A program made the position numbers and the translations under genes. From Echinarachnius parma (Eukaryota; Echinodermata; Echinoidea; Clypeasteroida; Echinarachniidae), in assembly GCA_037951105.1 (NCBI GenBank), contig JBAMJV010003763.1:69501-133500 (forward strand): 64,000 bases of DNA, given 5' to 3'. Each line of letters begins with the position of its first letter. The stretch's first letter is position 1. Below, one piece after another: positions 55,401 through 63,468 of this stretch. The notes beneath the pieces are model-generated. The model made no database searches and had not been told where the DNA came from. It saw nothing but the letters and a program-made list of their open reading frames with translations.

Positions 55401-58400
55401 TCCATTCACATTAGAATACTGTCTCACAAGACAGACTTGATTACAGACCTACCTTCCATCCAGCTTGTCTTTCATCCACTTCTCTGGGATCTTAAAGCAG
55501 CTTGCCCAACTGGATACCTCAGTGATGCCATACAGATTAAAGAACTCTCGTCTTGTTCCCCTGGCCCCTCCAGGCTGCCAGGGTCGCGGGAGAGGGGCAG
55601 GCTTCGCCCCCGAAGGCTAGAATACTAGAATACTGTCTCACGACTAACAGACCTACCTTCCATCCAGCTGGTCTTTCATCCACTTCTCGGGGATCTTAAA
55701 ACAGCTTGCCCAACTGGATACCTCGGTGATGCCATACAGATTAAAGAACTCTCGTCTTGTTCCCCTGGCCCCTCCAGGCTGCCAGGGTCGCGGGAGAGGG
55801 GCAGGCTTCGCCCCCGAAGGCTAGAATACTAGAATACTGTCTCACGACTAACAGACCTACCTTCCATCCAGCTGGTCTTTAATCCACTTCTCTGGGATCT
55901 TAAAGCAGCTTGCCCAACTGGATACCTCGGTGATGCCGTACAGATTGAAGAACTCTGTCTTGTTCCCCTCGCCCCTCCAGGCTGCCAGGGTTGCGGGAGA
56001 GGGGCAGGCTTCGCCCCCAAAGGCTAGAATACGGAGGGCTGAGTTTGCGCCGAGGAGGCCTCCGGTCAACACAGAGCTTGGGAAACGAGTGACGAGGGAT
56101 GTTGTTGCCTGTGGAAAATGAAAGTTTAATGATAAATTTATGTTTGTTTTGTTCATTTCAATTTCAAACAGCGAAAAAAATACACGGGGCAGCGGGTGAA
56201 TTCGCCCCGAAATGCCCAAAAGAGCCCCCGAAAAGAAAAAAAAGTTGGGATTTTGGGATTTTTTTTTTGGATTTTCTGTTTGGATCGTGATCAAATGCTT
56301 ATCAGATGATCACTTACAGAATTAGAGCTTGATAGTAGCCCCTGAAATTCAAAAAAGAGCCCGGAAATTTGTTGCCCCCGAGATGATAAAAGTAGCCCCT
56401 GAAAAGGAGCCCCCAAAATAAAAATATTAAATTTTTTCGCCGATTTCAAATATAAAATTTTGTAATGCATTGGTTAGGTTAGAGCATACAGGTATATAGC
56501 GACACCTGAAGTCAAATTGCAGTTCCCTTTTCCATCGCCTAAATGTAGAACAAAATTATAGATCCTATATTTCTGTCATAAGATAAGTTATAAGAATCAT
56601 ACCCAAGGGGGTGTTTCACAAAGATCCCAAGTCAAACTTAACACTAAGCTGGACTTAAGAATTATGGAAAGCAATTTGTAGCCTTGGAATAAAATATATT
56701 CAAAAGCAAAAATGCAAATATTTTAAAATCAAGAACATAAAATCTCCTTGATAATCAAAAATATTAATGATTCAAATCAACATTTTATCCCTTTTAATGA
56801 AACATTTTTCAACAATTTTTCAAAGAAACTAATGTTCAGCTTTCCATAATGTTTAAGTCCAACAAAAGTTAAACTTAGGATCTTTGTGAAACACCCCCTG
56901 GGTTCTACCTTGAGCTTTTCTTTCAGGTGGCCACAATGACACACAATGACACACACAATAGACTCCAACCATAGACTTGTGTGTTGTAGATATCTATCCT
57001 AATTTGTTGGTGGCCAATACAATTTCTGGGCCCATATACATGATGACGTGGCTCAGAATTCAACACAAGATATTTTTAGTTGCTAACTAGGGTTAACTTA
57101 GTGTGTACCTAAGGCGTAACCATTTAACCTTTAGTTGGGAACTAGAAAACTGAGAGTTTGTTGCTCAATAAAATGTATCATTTTGAAATACACTTAGCAA
57201 GGAACTAAGCTAGCAGGGTTTAATGAATATGGGGCCTGGTGGCCGATGGCATACTGAAAATTAAGGGTGAGCCCTGCATACCTGTAAAACAGTCACATGA
57301 TTTCTGATCAGAGCTCCAGCCAGATGTCTGGGTGCCATCTTGGTTTTTGATGGAACCATGAGGAGAGTGGCTCCCTTGCTCCAGGTCACAAACATCTCTA
57401 CTATGCTGGGGTCAAAGGTCAGAGGTGAAGCCATGAAGACCACATCCTCCACTGTCACTGACAACAGATCCCTATTTTACAAATAAAACATGTTAATTGA
57501 ACAATGTATGTGCCTTCATCACAGAGAATAATCAGAAAGTGCATGTAACATGCGAATTGATTGCAACTGCAAGTGTGTGGCCGATGACCGGGGTTATAAT
57601 GGAAATCGCTTAGAGATGATTCTCAATCATTTGAGGCGCTACTTGAATTTAAAAAATTATTATTTAACAATTTAAATGTTTCCAAATCAGTGCCCACCTT
57701 AGGTGAAGGATGTTAGGAACGATGCAGCTGTGTGGAACTCGCACCATTTTTGGTTGGCCAGTCGTACCAGACGTATGGAGTGCGTAGGCGAGGCTAGACC
57801 TGCCATCGTTTGTAGAATAAATGCTCATGGGTGGCCCCAATGTATCTTGGTTACATTTCAGTCTGATTGGAATCAAGCCCAACTCGGCAATCGTGGCTTG
57901 GTCCAGTTTGGGACAAGGGATCCAGTCAATAGAGCTGCCCAGTCCATCAATGAAATTCTACAAATGATAAATACCTTCCAATTAAAATTCAAGAAATATT
58001 CAGTAATCTGATGAGTATGAATGTAACTTTTTAGAATTTTAAATAACATTTCCTCTGGCATCGCAAATGAATGTGTAGCCTGAACACATAGAATATTCTT
58101 TATGTGGGTGAATATACTCCCCCCCCCCCCCAAAAAAAAAACCCAACAACAACAACAAAAAACATGAATTTGTCACCATCATTTTTATGACACATTTATA
58201 AGCAATTAAAAATCCACTGCAGTGGACTTCTTTTTAATGCTATTTTGATTTTGAATTGAAACCGGAAAGAAAGTTTACAAAATGACATCTAATTTACCAA
58301 TAACTAGGTTTAAAAGTAAACTTACATCTAAGAGTTCAGACTGCACGCAGACAATCTCAATATTCAGCTTTTCTACCATGTGCTTGTTGATGTGGTTTGG

Positions 58401-61400
58401 TGCACTGGGATCCAAGGGGGCAAATGCAGCAGGAATCTGCAAGATACTGAAAAACAGTTGAAAGAAACACAATGTTTTTTAAAATTAAAGTTGTGTTATG
58501 TTGAACAGTGTCCATTGCAGTGGCCGAGAGCACGATCATGACCCAGGACCAGCCCTAGTTCCACTGATCTCTAGATATGCTTTACGGTTGAATGAGTAAG
58601 GGCGGTATGTGTGCTCTGCTACGTTCTGTTGATTTGTATGTAATTCTAGCATATTGGCATCGATGAGTTAGAGCCAATGATGCTAATTACCATGGTAAAT
58701 GTCGATGGTCCATAATCGGGCCCCTGCCCCCTGGTCTCTACAAAAACATATTTCTAGACTTGTAAGAAAATAGACTGCCAAAACATACATAATTGCTTTC
58801 CCGAATGTTATACATTAGAAAAATGAGCATTCAAATTGTCACTGTCAGTGAGAGCACTCTAGAGAAATCTGTGTTTAACATGAGAAAAGTTAGAAAACAT
58901 TGACGAGCAATGTGTTGACCATGTAAACAAAATTCCAAAGGGGTAATTGCAGTTTATTTGTATACAATCAAAGTCTAAAACTCGCAATTCGTATAAAATT
59001 TATCAAAATTATAAGAGAAATATACTACACTCAAATCCTCGTATTGCTTTTTAATTCAAGTGGTAGGTGTACACAAGGGTCATTCCATGTCAAATCACCC
59101 CAAAAAAGTGAAAATTTTCATCGTACCCCCTTCAAATTTGCTAATATTTGGTATGTATGATATTTCAACATTTCAAAGCGCAAAAATTTAAGTTTTAGCC
59201 CAATCCGCCCAACGGTTTTGGCGCTATGGTCGATTCTTCGGGGGTAGTTTTGTCAAAAATGGGCGTGGGCACCGTTTTTCAAATCGCCATTGTCCATTAA
59301 CCGTTGGGTCAATTTATTTTTTAATGGTGTCATTGGACTGGGGATGTTATATGCAATCCATTTATGCCATTTGTTTTCATGCATGAGCGAGTTTGGATAC
59401 GATAACCTTTGACCTTAGGCTTCGACCTTCCGTTTCACCTCGTGGATCAAATAATCTTGAGAATTTTTTTGGCTTAAATCTTGGCTTGATATAATATCTA
59501 CAACATATGAAAGAATTGGAGATGTATTATTTCTTGTTTTTTCTACAGCCTTGTTTTAAGTTTGCAAATTTCATGTAAAATTGAATTATTTTAGACCTAC
59601 ACCCATGTCCAAGAATTCTATAGCGGTGTATTGTATGAAAAAGACCTTTTCAAAGTCAGGATTAGAGCCTATTCACACTCTGGCTCACCACTGTTAAATA
59701 GACCTGCTAATCCCCATACAATAGCAATCCAGACAAATGACATTCTAATGATACCACATGTTTCCAACCTGACAATGGCCCTGTTGCAGAAAGAGATAAA
59801 TCAATTGTGAGTCAGATCAAATGTTCTAAATGCACACATCTGATTGGTTGAAATGCAGAAAATGTCTCTCTGCAACAGGGCCTAGGTGGAGATCTTTTCT
59901 TGAATACAATCTTTCAAGTTCAAGTTCAAATTGCAAACCTGTACATCAATTATGAAAGCAAATATCTACAGGTATCCCTTTTCAATGAATTTAATGTTTC
60001 TATGCATCAGAAATTCATGCAATATTAACATGATTTGCAATCTGTACAAATTCAAACCTGATTCTTTCCAACTATACCAAACACAAACAGTAACTACCCT
60101 CTAGACAACTGCTCATAATTGTATAACCAATGATTGTTTAAGATTTGATCTTACCACAATATTTCTACAGTTGTTTCGTACACTATGTGTGAAAATCAGA
60201 GATACTTATCTCTTCATTCTATGAAAGAGCTTAGATTAAAGACAAATGACGTAATTTAAAAAGTCACAAGAACTTGCGCATGCCTGTCCATTTCTGTGAA
60301 TCATCACATTTGCTTAATGCATTATTTATGGTTTGTGAAATTTCAAATTGCACTGTTTTTTTTCTTGCAATTAATGCATTTAAAAACAAGTGCCACTAAA
60401 AATCAAAATGAGTGGAATATCAAACAGCATTGTTTTTGTGTTTGGTTTAGTTGGAAATAATCAGGATTGAATGTTTACAATTGCAAATCATGTTACTATT
60501 GCATGAATTTCTGTTGCATAGAAACATTAAATTCATTGAAAAGGGATACCTGTAGATATTTGCTTTCATAATTGATGTACAAGTTTGCAATAATTTGAAC
60601 TTGAAAGATTTTATTCAAGAAAACATCTCCACCTAGGCCCTGTTGCAGAGAGAGTTGCGTTTCAACCAATCAGATTTGTGCATTTAGAACATTTGATCTG
60701 ACTCACAATTGATTTATCTCTTTCTGCAACAGGGCCATTGTCAGGTTGGAAACATGTGGTATCATTAGAATGTCATTTGTCTGGATTGCTATTGTATGGG
60801 GATTAGCAGGTCTATTTAACAGTGGTGAGCCAGAGTCTGAATAGGCTCTAATCCTGACTTTGAAAAGGTCTTTTTCATACAATACACCCCTATAGAATTC
60901 TTGGACATGGGTGTAGGTCTAAAATAATTCAATTTTACATGGAATTTGCAAACTTAAAACAAGGCTGTAGAAAAAAGAAGAAATAATACATCTCCAATTC
61001 TTTCATATGTTGTAGATATTATATCAAGCCAAGATTTAAGCCAAAAAAATTCTCAAAATTATTTGATCCACGAGGTAAAACGGAAGGTCGAAGCCTAAGG
61101 TCAAAGGTTATCGTATCCAAACTCGCTCATGCATGAAAACAAATGGCATAAATGGATTGCATATAACATCTCCAGTCCAATGACAAAATTAAAAAATAAA
61201 TTGACCCAACGGTTAAAGAGGTATTATAAACATTAATGAAATGTTAAACTGTTTCAATTTTTCGAAAGATAAACTCTTACTCTCTAGTATAAAACATTCC
61301 TATTCCATTATGTATCTGTAGTGATGATGAAATAACATGACAAACATAGCAGTTTGAGAGCGCTTCGTCACCAAAAACGTAAACCGATCTTATCATGATA

Positions 61401-63459
61401 ATGATATGCATATGACCCCGTGACGTCATAACCAGGAGTCAGCACAACTAGCGCAAGCGAGGTCATAATAATATTCGCGTGCCTGAGCCTAAAATACCGT
61501 TAAAAAATCCACAAAATTGCCCAATGTTTGTGTAAAAGTACATATTTTACCGTATGAGTGGTTATTTTTAGCGAAATTATCGACTTCTTTGACAAATTGA
61601 TCAACGCAAATTGAACATGTGCATCGAAAAAAAAAAACCCTACGGAACACGCACTAGAAGGTCTGCCAGAGTTTCGGCAGGCCCCGCGCTGCGAGAGAGG
61701 TAGCTAGCTAGCGCGCCAAGCCGTTTGTAAGTTGCACTCTTAAAAAGTGCCGAAAAGGAACGAAAATGCAAGATTATCACGATCGCACCTATTCTAGACT
61801 TTCTCTTATTTTACTTACATGTTTGCAAGGCTTTTAAAACAAATACGAGAACAATTACCTGCAAAAACGGCAAAAAAAAGCTGATAATCTCCTGTTAATT
61901 TCCGAACTCGCTCGGACCAGGTGAACTGAACCTAGCGCATGTTTGTTGCCAATTTGCAAACGGGCCGGCGTAGACTACACTACACGTTATATGATATCGT
62001 AGCCCAGAAATTGGCAACGATCACAAACGATCTGATTTTCGGCTATGTTTAATCGCAGCTCGCGTAACAACTAACAAGCGCTTGATTTGTTTTGAATGTT
62101 TTACTCGGTTTTACTTCAGGAAACGTCATATTTTGCTAAAAACTGAGGTAATACTGAATATTGTGTAACTATATTTCCGTAAATATTGATTCATAAATCC
62201 AGCAAAGTATCGATACTTGTCATTTTATTGCCGTATAAAAAGATGAATTTGAGCGCGAAACACTGCATTTTTGCAGACCGGTTTATGAGATTCGATCGAT
62301 GAAGCCGCTGCGGAGTGCCGGAGCAGCAGTCCAGCTCAGCTGCCTGTGCTGGCGGCTGCGCCCGCGCGCGGGCGGCCGCCCTGACGACCGGGCGAGGGCT
62401 GAGTGGGTATATTCTAAAATCATATCGGAGATTTCATCGTCTCCTCGAAGCGATTTAAGAGTGAGGATGCGCCTTTATTTGGCAATGATATTTGTTGTAT
62501 TTGTGGAGACAAATAATCAAAAGGAATTATGAAAATGGTGTCTGCAAATATGCCTCAAAACCGGGAAATTGCCCCCTCTGACAAGTGACCCCTGTATGCC
62601 CCTGTCCATGCCCAGCCAATGTGTTCCTTGTTATGACGTCACACAAATTACCGTGACCTTTCCTTTTTCTAAAACATCGATTTTGGGAATTCCCCCAAAA
62701 TGCTTTTTTTTAACTTTTTTTTTTGAACAGTTATTCGTAAACACTAATTTGTTATCATTTATATGTCAGCTTTTTGATGTTAAAATATGAACTCAAATTG
62801 GAATGATTTATAATACCTCTTTAACGGACAATGGCGATTTGAAAAACGGTGCCCACGCCCATTTTTGACAAAACTACTCCCAAAGAATCGCCCATAGCGC
62901 CAAAACCGTTGGGCGGATTGGGATAAAACTTAAATATTTGCGCTTTGAAAGGTTGAAATATCATATTTACCAAATATGAACAAATTTGAAGGGGGTACGA
63001 TGAAATCCATTGGGTGATTTGACATGGAATGACCCACAAGCCTCCTTCTTTTTTTATCAGCTCATATCAGCTCATTTTGGTAGACAGGATAAAATTTGAA
63101 CTACCTCAGCCCCCCCCCCCCCCCCCCTATAATTTTGTTGTGCCTTAACGCCCATGATGATGGAAGATAATTCAAAACTCTTACCCCAATATCCACAACG
63201 GCAAGGATATGGATGGTTCTGCAAACAACCCAAGAATGGATTGACCAACACTCGCTGGTACTAGGACAGGATCAAGAAGCGACGAGAGCTTATCCGCATC
63301 TTTCTTCACCTGCTCGTAGGTTGCTACCTCAAGCCCATGGCGACCGTCATCAAAAACTGCAGCCGTGTGGTGCGGAAACTTCTGGCAAGCTTCCGTGAAT
63401 AGACTATGGAGGGTGTTGCCATAGCAACCAGATTCCGGTTTGCCCTCTTCCGCATCCAT
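40047..63459 (-). CDS. AASDH: AASDH / beta-alanine-activating enzyme (ACSF4), 14 exons joined
   Basis: All exons run on the - strand: 63459-63185, 58446-58326, 57957-57698, 57471-57282, 56108-55861, 54755-54661, 53241-53063, 52139-51708, 50251-49269, 48896-48748, 44828-44665, 43599-43474, 42768-42637 and 40487-40047. All junctions are GT-AG and every phase matches, totalling 3795 bases (1264 residues). The enzyme adenylates an amino acid (beta-alanine for the human protein) and loads it on its own phosphopantetheine carrier; the role of the propeller is unclear. Visible: TSGTTG (194-199), YGITE (339-343), TGD (421-423), RHGK Lys about 447, the C-terminal-lobe HGK Lys about 561, GGDSFQAL carrier Ser about 624, and PQQ-like repeats from about 905 to the end. 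It is longer than human (about 1098), mainly in the linker after the carrier. The start is fixed by an in-frame TAA twelve bases upstream. Confidence 0.95.
41600..42122. repeat. GACCTTTGACCTCATGACCCC tandem-repeat element
   Basis: ATTATGCCTCCGC at the left opposes GGCGGAGGCATAA at the right. The interior carries about two and a half copies of a roughly 175-bp unit: CATGACCCCAAAATTGTA, CTAAGATACATTCA, GAGATTTTGCCATTATAAGC. It ends in GGACGGACGGACGG. Non-coding. Confidence 0.75.
42225..42325 (-). mobile_element. tRNA-derived SINE, copy 1
   Basis: The reverse strand reads GGCTAGATGTTTGAGCACCG (A-box-like), an anticodon-arm-like CCGGTCTAGCAATCCGG, and GGTTCGATTCC (exact B box), then the tail CCTATTTTTCTTTGCTCA. 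The acceptor stem cannot pair, so it is a SINE head and not a tRNA gene. Confidence 0.72.
42518..42612 (-). mobile_element. tRNA-derived SINE, copy 2
   Basis: The reverse strand reads TGGTTCGATGGTAGAGCACC (good A box), CCGGTCTACCAACCCGG and GGGTTCGATTCCCGG (T arm), then the same tail CCTATTTTTCTTTGCTCA as copy 1. The anticodon-like triplet would be ACC. The 5' GGGTATT cannot pair with the 3' side. Confidence 0.75.
42637..42768 (-). CDS. AASDH: AASDH exon 13: PQQ-like propeller repeat
   Basis: Acceptor TTGTTCTAG; donor GTACAG followed by GTAAAT; 44 codons. It encodes ESGERKWSFRYPKPIFSSPT and VGCVDGIMYCLSHSGVQ. Confidence 0.92.
43200..43430. repeat. GGCCC-rich dispersed repeat fragment
   Basis: Repeated GTGGCCC / GGGCCAG motifs (GTGGCCCGAAACC, GGTGGCCCCAAAC, CGAATGGGCCAGT). 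Resembles the fragment at about 3755-3860. Confidence 0.5.
43474..43599 (-). CDS. AASDH: AASDH exon 12: PQQ-like propeller repeat
   Basis: Acceptor TCGATGTAG; donor AGCAAG followed by GTAAT; 42 codons. It encodes EQRCKWRSHCGGGSVFASPC and VHHPTATLYTATLKGYVTAF. Confidence 0.92.
43780..43809 (-). pseudogene. Decayed copy of AASDH exon 12 5' end
   Basis: The acceptor TCAATTTAG is kept, followed by about ten codons EQRCQWRSHL in the exon 12 frame. The upstream intron (TTTTTTAATTTGTC) also matches the sequence before the real acceptor. It lies about 210 bases 5' of the functional exon in the transcript. Confidence 0.8.
44000..44530 (-). pseudogene. Tandem decayed copies of AASDH exon 11 3' end and donor
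   Basis: Copies end at about 44487 (ATCCTCAATGTGCAG then GTGAGA), 44338 (GCCCTCAATTTGCCA then GTGAGT) and 44165 (ATCCTCAATGTGCCG then GTGAGA). A trace lies near 44015. All are followed, in transcript direction, by the same intron sequence (CAAAGTGGTAGATGATTGTA) and by CCACCA trinucleotide repeat. The functional exon ends CTGAACGTGCAG at 44665. Confidence 0.85.
44665..44828 (-). CDS. AASDH: AASDH exon 11: PQQ-like propeller repeat
   Basis: Acceptor TCTTGTTCAG; donor GTGCAG followed by GTGAGA. It encodes CYDHYVYCLHVSTGEVYWKY, KCSPVCDAETGLVYVGSHDQ and HVAALNVQ. Its 3' end and donor recur three times in the following intron. Confidence 0.93.
45793..48207. mobile_element. TTAA-flanked insertion carrying a satellite
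   Basis: TTAA occurs on each side (45789-45792 and 48208-48211), and joining the flanks restores the repeat K unit. It starts CTAGAAATTGCGCGATCGGC. ATCCCCCGAACC at 45837 faces GGTTCGGGGGAT near the right end. An inverted pair lies inside (GATCCAGTTCTAAAAA...TTAAAATGCAGTG at 46097 versus CACTGCATTTTAAC...TAGAACCGGATC at 46267). The main content is the 156-bp satellite; a GGCGGACGCGGCGG run precedes the right end. Confidence 0.65.
46480..48107. repeat. ~156-bp satellite, about ten units, with X-box motif
   Basis: Units share GATCGGACAAGAACTCGGAC, GAGCGTTCACAAGGTAATC, TTATATCATGGTTACCATGG, CAACCAGGACTCCGCCCCAC and GGCTTCATCCTCTTTCCTTA. The AATCTTAACT mark recurs near 46541, 46697, 46862, 47019, 47174, 47330, 47486, 47641, 47797 and 47953. 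One unit has an extra ATGGTTATC. Every unit contains GTTACCATGGCAAC. Confidence 0.9.
48748..48896 (-). CDS. AASDH: AASDH exon 10: PQQ-like propeller repeat
   Basis: Acceptor TTATTTACAG; donor GTTG followed by GTAAG. It encodes SASTVFIGSHSYKFLAISME, ALWEVTLGDRVESSACISTC and GNNVIV. GSHS...W...GDR-ESSAC is one blade of the AASDH propeller. Confidence 0.93.
49269..50251 (-). CDS. AASDH: AASDH exon 9: phosphopantetheine carrier, linker, first propeller strand
   Basis: Acceptor TTCTCTCTTCCAG; donor ACGAG followed by GTAAG. It encodes SSLKLDPSVSVGDDDTFTAP and GGDSFQALHLVQTLEQSLG, with the attachment Ser about residue 624. About 250 residues of low-complexity, His/Ser/Lys-rich linker follow. The end, WVIGTGKCVDASPTVL, opens the beta-propeller as in the human enzyme. 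Three decayed copies of the carrier-start segment with acceptors lie immediately 5' in the transcript. Confidence 0.93.
50318..50411 (-). pseudogene. Decayed copy 1 of AASDH exon 9 5' end
   Basis: An acceptor (CTCTTTTCAG) is kept at 50412. Read in the exon 9 frame it gives NSLKLDPSVSVGDDATFTVL and GGDHSKLCIIS, then a stop. The carrier core GGDSFQ has become GGDHSK. Confidence 0.85.
50568..50663 (-). pseudogene. Decayed copy 2 of AASDH exon 9 5' end
   Basis: The acceptor CTTTTCCAG is kept at 50664. In frame it reads NSLKLDPSVSVGDDDAFTAL and GDSFQTLHLVQSLE, then TAG. One Gly of the GGDS core is lost but the attachment Ser remains; this is the best-preserved copy. Confidence 0.85.
50820..50936 (-). 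pseudogene. Decayed copy 3 of AASDH exon 9 5' end
   Basis: The acceptor TTCTTTCAG is kept. The start is frameshifted; in another frame LGGDYFQALHPIQSLQQLL remains, with Tyr in place of the carrier Ser. This is the most diverged copy. Confidence 0.8.
51708..52139 (-). CDS. AASDH: AASDH exon 8: C-terminal lobe with HGK lysine
   Basis: Acceptor TTCTTTCAG; donor AAG followed by GTATGT; exactly 144 codons. Starts MIEQCPDISSSCVLCMDNRL; ends with VPLPQLPITRHGKVAVSSLR and WRELLSKEWK. The Lys of HGK (about 561) occupies the A10 catalytic position. The middle is a Pro/Ser/Thr-rich insertion. Confidence 0.93.
52300..52560. repeat. GCCCCCGAAA dispersed repeat, copy 1
   Basis: AAAAAATACACGG, TTGGATTGTGATCAAATGC, TAGTAGCCCCTGAAATTC and GAGCCCGGAAATTTGT recur in the same order at 56165-56440. 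Lies in AASDH intron 7. Non-coding. Confidence 0.7.
53063..53241 (-). CDS. AASDH: AASDH exon 7: TGD and QIKRHGKR motifs
   Basis: Acceptor TTCATGCAG; donor AAAATG followed by GTGGGT. It encodes GSKRVCYLDDEPVTSNH, MRPTGDIVE (A7, ribose-binding Asp about 423) and RNDDQIKRHGKRFSLAYVKM (A8 hinge). It lies on the strand opposite a small spurious frame (52988-53341). Confidence 0.92.
53605..53896. mobile_element. MITE family A copy 4
   Basis: GGGGGGTGTTTCACAAAGAT and CTAAGTTGAACTTTACTC at the left; TTAGAGTTAAGTTCAAC and TTTGTGAAACACCCCC at the right. In AASDH intron 6. Confidence 0.88.
53971..54281. mobile_element. MITE family A copy 5
   Basis: GGGGGGTGTTTCACAAAGAT mirrors ATCTTTGTGAAACACCCCC, with TAAGTTGAACTTAACTCT arms. 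Only 74 bp from copy 4 in the same intron. Confidence 0.88.
54661..54755 (-). CDS. AASDH: AASDH exon 6
   Basis: A 95-base exon too short for most ORF scans. Acceptor CTTTTATCAG; donor TTTATTG followed by GTAAG. It reads SVPFGDSLKDTILEVRDDQG and SVITLGRGHAFIG. The phase fits exons 5 and 7, and the Gly codon is split with exon 7. Confidence 0.9.
55447..55626 (-). pseudogene. Decayed tandem copy 2 of AASDH exon 5 (3' part and donor)
   Basis: It shares the same inserted base and stop as the neighbouring copy, so the shift preceded the second duplication. The donor AGGTAGGT is kept. Minor differences (CAGCTTGTC, CCTCAGTGATG) distinguish it. Confidence 0.87.
55656..55850 (-). pseudogene. Decayed tandem copy 1 of AASDH exon 5 (3' part and donor)
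   Basis: About 170 bases match exon 5 from its GGGGGCGAAGCCTGCCCCTC region to the donor AGGTAGGT, and about 35 bases of intron follow. An extra base (AAGACGAGAG versus AAGACAGAG) shifts the frame and brings TAA within five codons. There is no acceptor. Period to exon 5 is about 205 bp. Confidence 0.88.
55861..56108 (-). CDS. AASDH: AASDH exon 5: GGEA and YGITE motifs
   Basis: Acceptor TTTTCCACAG; donor GGAAG followed by GTAGGT. It encodes ATTSLVTRFPSSVL, LRILAFGGEACPS, WRGEGNKTEFFNLYGITEVS. YGITE is the A5 adenine-binding motif. Two decayed tandem copies of its 3' two-thirds plus donor lie just downstream in the transcript (55447-55856). Confidence 0.94.
56165..56440. repeat. GCCCCCGAAA dispersed repeat, copy 2
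   Basis: AAAAAATACACGGGGCAGCG, then TTGGATCGTGATCAAATGC, TAGTAGCCCCTGAAATTC and GAGCCCGGAAATTTGT match 52300-52560. In AASDH intron 4. Confidence 0.7.
56607..56898. mobile_element. MITE family A copy 6
   Basis: GGGGGTGTTTCACAAAGATC at the left mirrors GGATCTTTGTGAAACACCCC at the right. In AASDH intron 4. Confidence 0.87.
57282..57471 (-). CDS. AASDH: AASDH exon 4: ASPLTFDPSIVE motif
   Basis: Acceptor GTAAAATAG; donor CAG followed by GTATGC. It encodes VEDVVFMASPLTFDPSIVEM and NHVTVLQ, the A4 region that forms the amino-acid pocket wall in adenylation domains. Confidence 0.94.
57698..57957 (-). CDS. AASDH: AASDH exon 3: P-loop-like TSGTTG motif
   Basis: The acceptor is TTTGTAG and the donor is CTAAG followed by GTGGGC. 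It carries LAYALHTSGTTGQPKMVRV (residues about 188-206), the ATP-phosphate-binding A3 motif with its Lys, and SCIVPNILHLR. It starts in phase 0 (NFIDGLGSSIDW). Confidence 0.94.
58326..58446 (-). CDS. AASDH: AASDH exon 2: ILQIPAAFAPLDP
   Basis: The acceptor is TGTTTTTCAG and the donor is TTAGAT followed by GTAAG. It completes the Gly codon, then reads ILQIPAAFAPLDPSAPNHIN and EIVCVQSELLD. This is the 'substrate-independent' N-lobe segment of acyl-adenylate enzymes. Confidence 0.93.
59078..63034. mobile_element. Long fold-back (inverted-arm) element in AASDH intron 1
   Basis: Left arm 59078 to about 60090 and right arm about 60425-63034 are inverted copies of roughly 1 kb each. Ends are GGTCATTCCATGTCAAATCA and TGATTTGACATGGAATGACC; CACAAG flanks both (59072-59077 and 63035-63040). 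Inner matches include GGTCGAAGCCTAAGGTCAAA at 61086 against TTTGACCTTAGGCTTCGACC at 59407. A smaller palindrome with GGCCCTGTTGCAGA ends occurs in both arms. The right arm is split by an insertion at 61217-62820. No coding capacity. Confidence 0.88.
61217..62820. mobile_element. TTAA-flanked 1.6-kb DNA transposon (piggyBac/Kolobok-like, non-autonomous)
   Basis: Ends AGAGGTATTATAAACATTAA and AATGATTTATAATACCTCT are inverted, flanked by TTAA on both sides (61213-61216, 62821-62824). Removing it rejoins the fold-back arm (ACGGTTAA with CGGACAATGGCG). The interior is CpG-richer, with a GC-rich patch at 62300-62400 and a 77-codon frame of no recognised product. Confidence 0.85.
63185..63459 (-). 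CDS. AASDH: AASDH exon 1: start and N-terminus of adenylation domain
   Basis: ATG at 63459; donor TTGGG followed by GTAA leaves two bases of a Gly codon. It encodes MDAEEGKPESGCYGNTLHSL and later VGQSILGLFAEPSISLPLWI, matching the family's SLPxWILG segment that continues into exon 2. Confidence 0.93.
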
Positions 63460-63468
63460 CTTTAAGAC

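Noticed and set aside
55447..55850. Mutually exclusive alternative exons of AASDH exon 5
   Set aside because: Copies lack an acceptor and carry a shared frame-shifting base and early stop.
62299..62532. 77-codon + strand frame in a GC-rich patch
   Set aside because: It lies inside the TTAA-flanked transposon, with no recognised domain and a GC-biased composition that explains the open frame.
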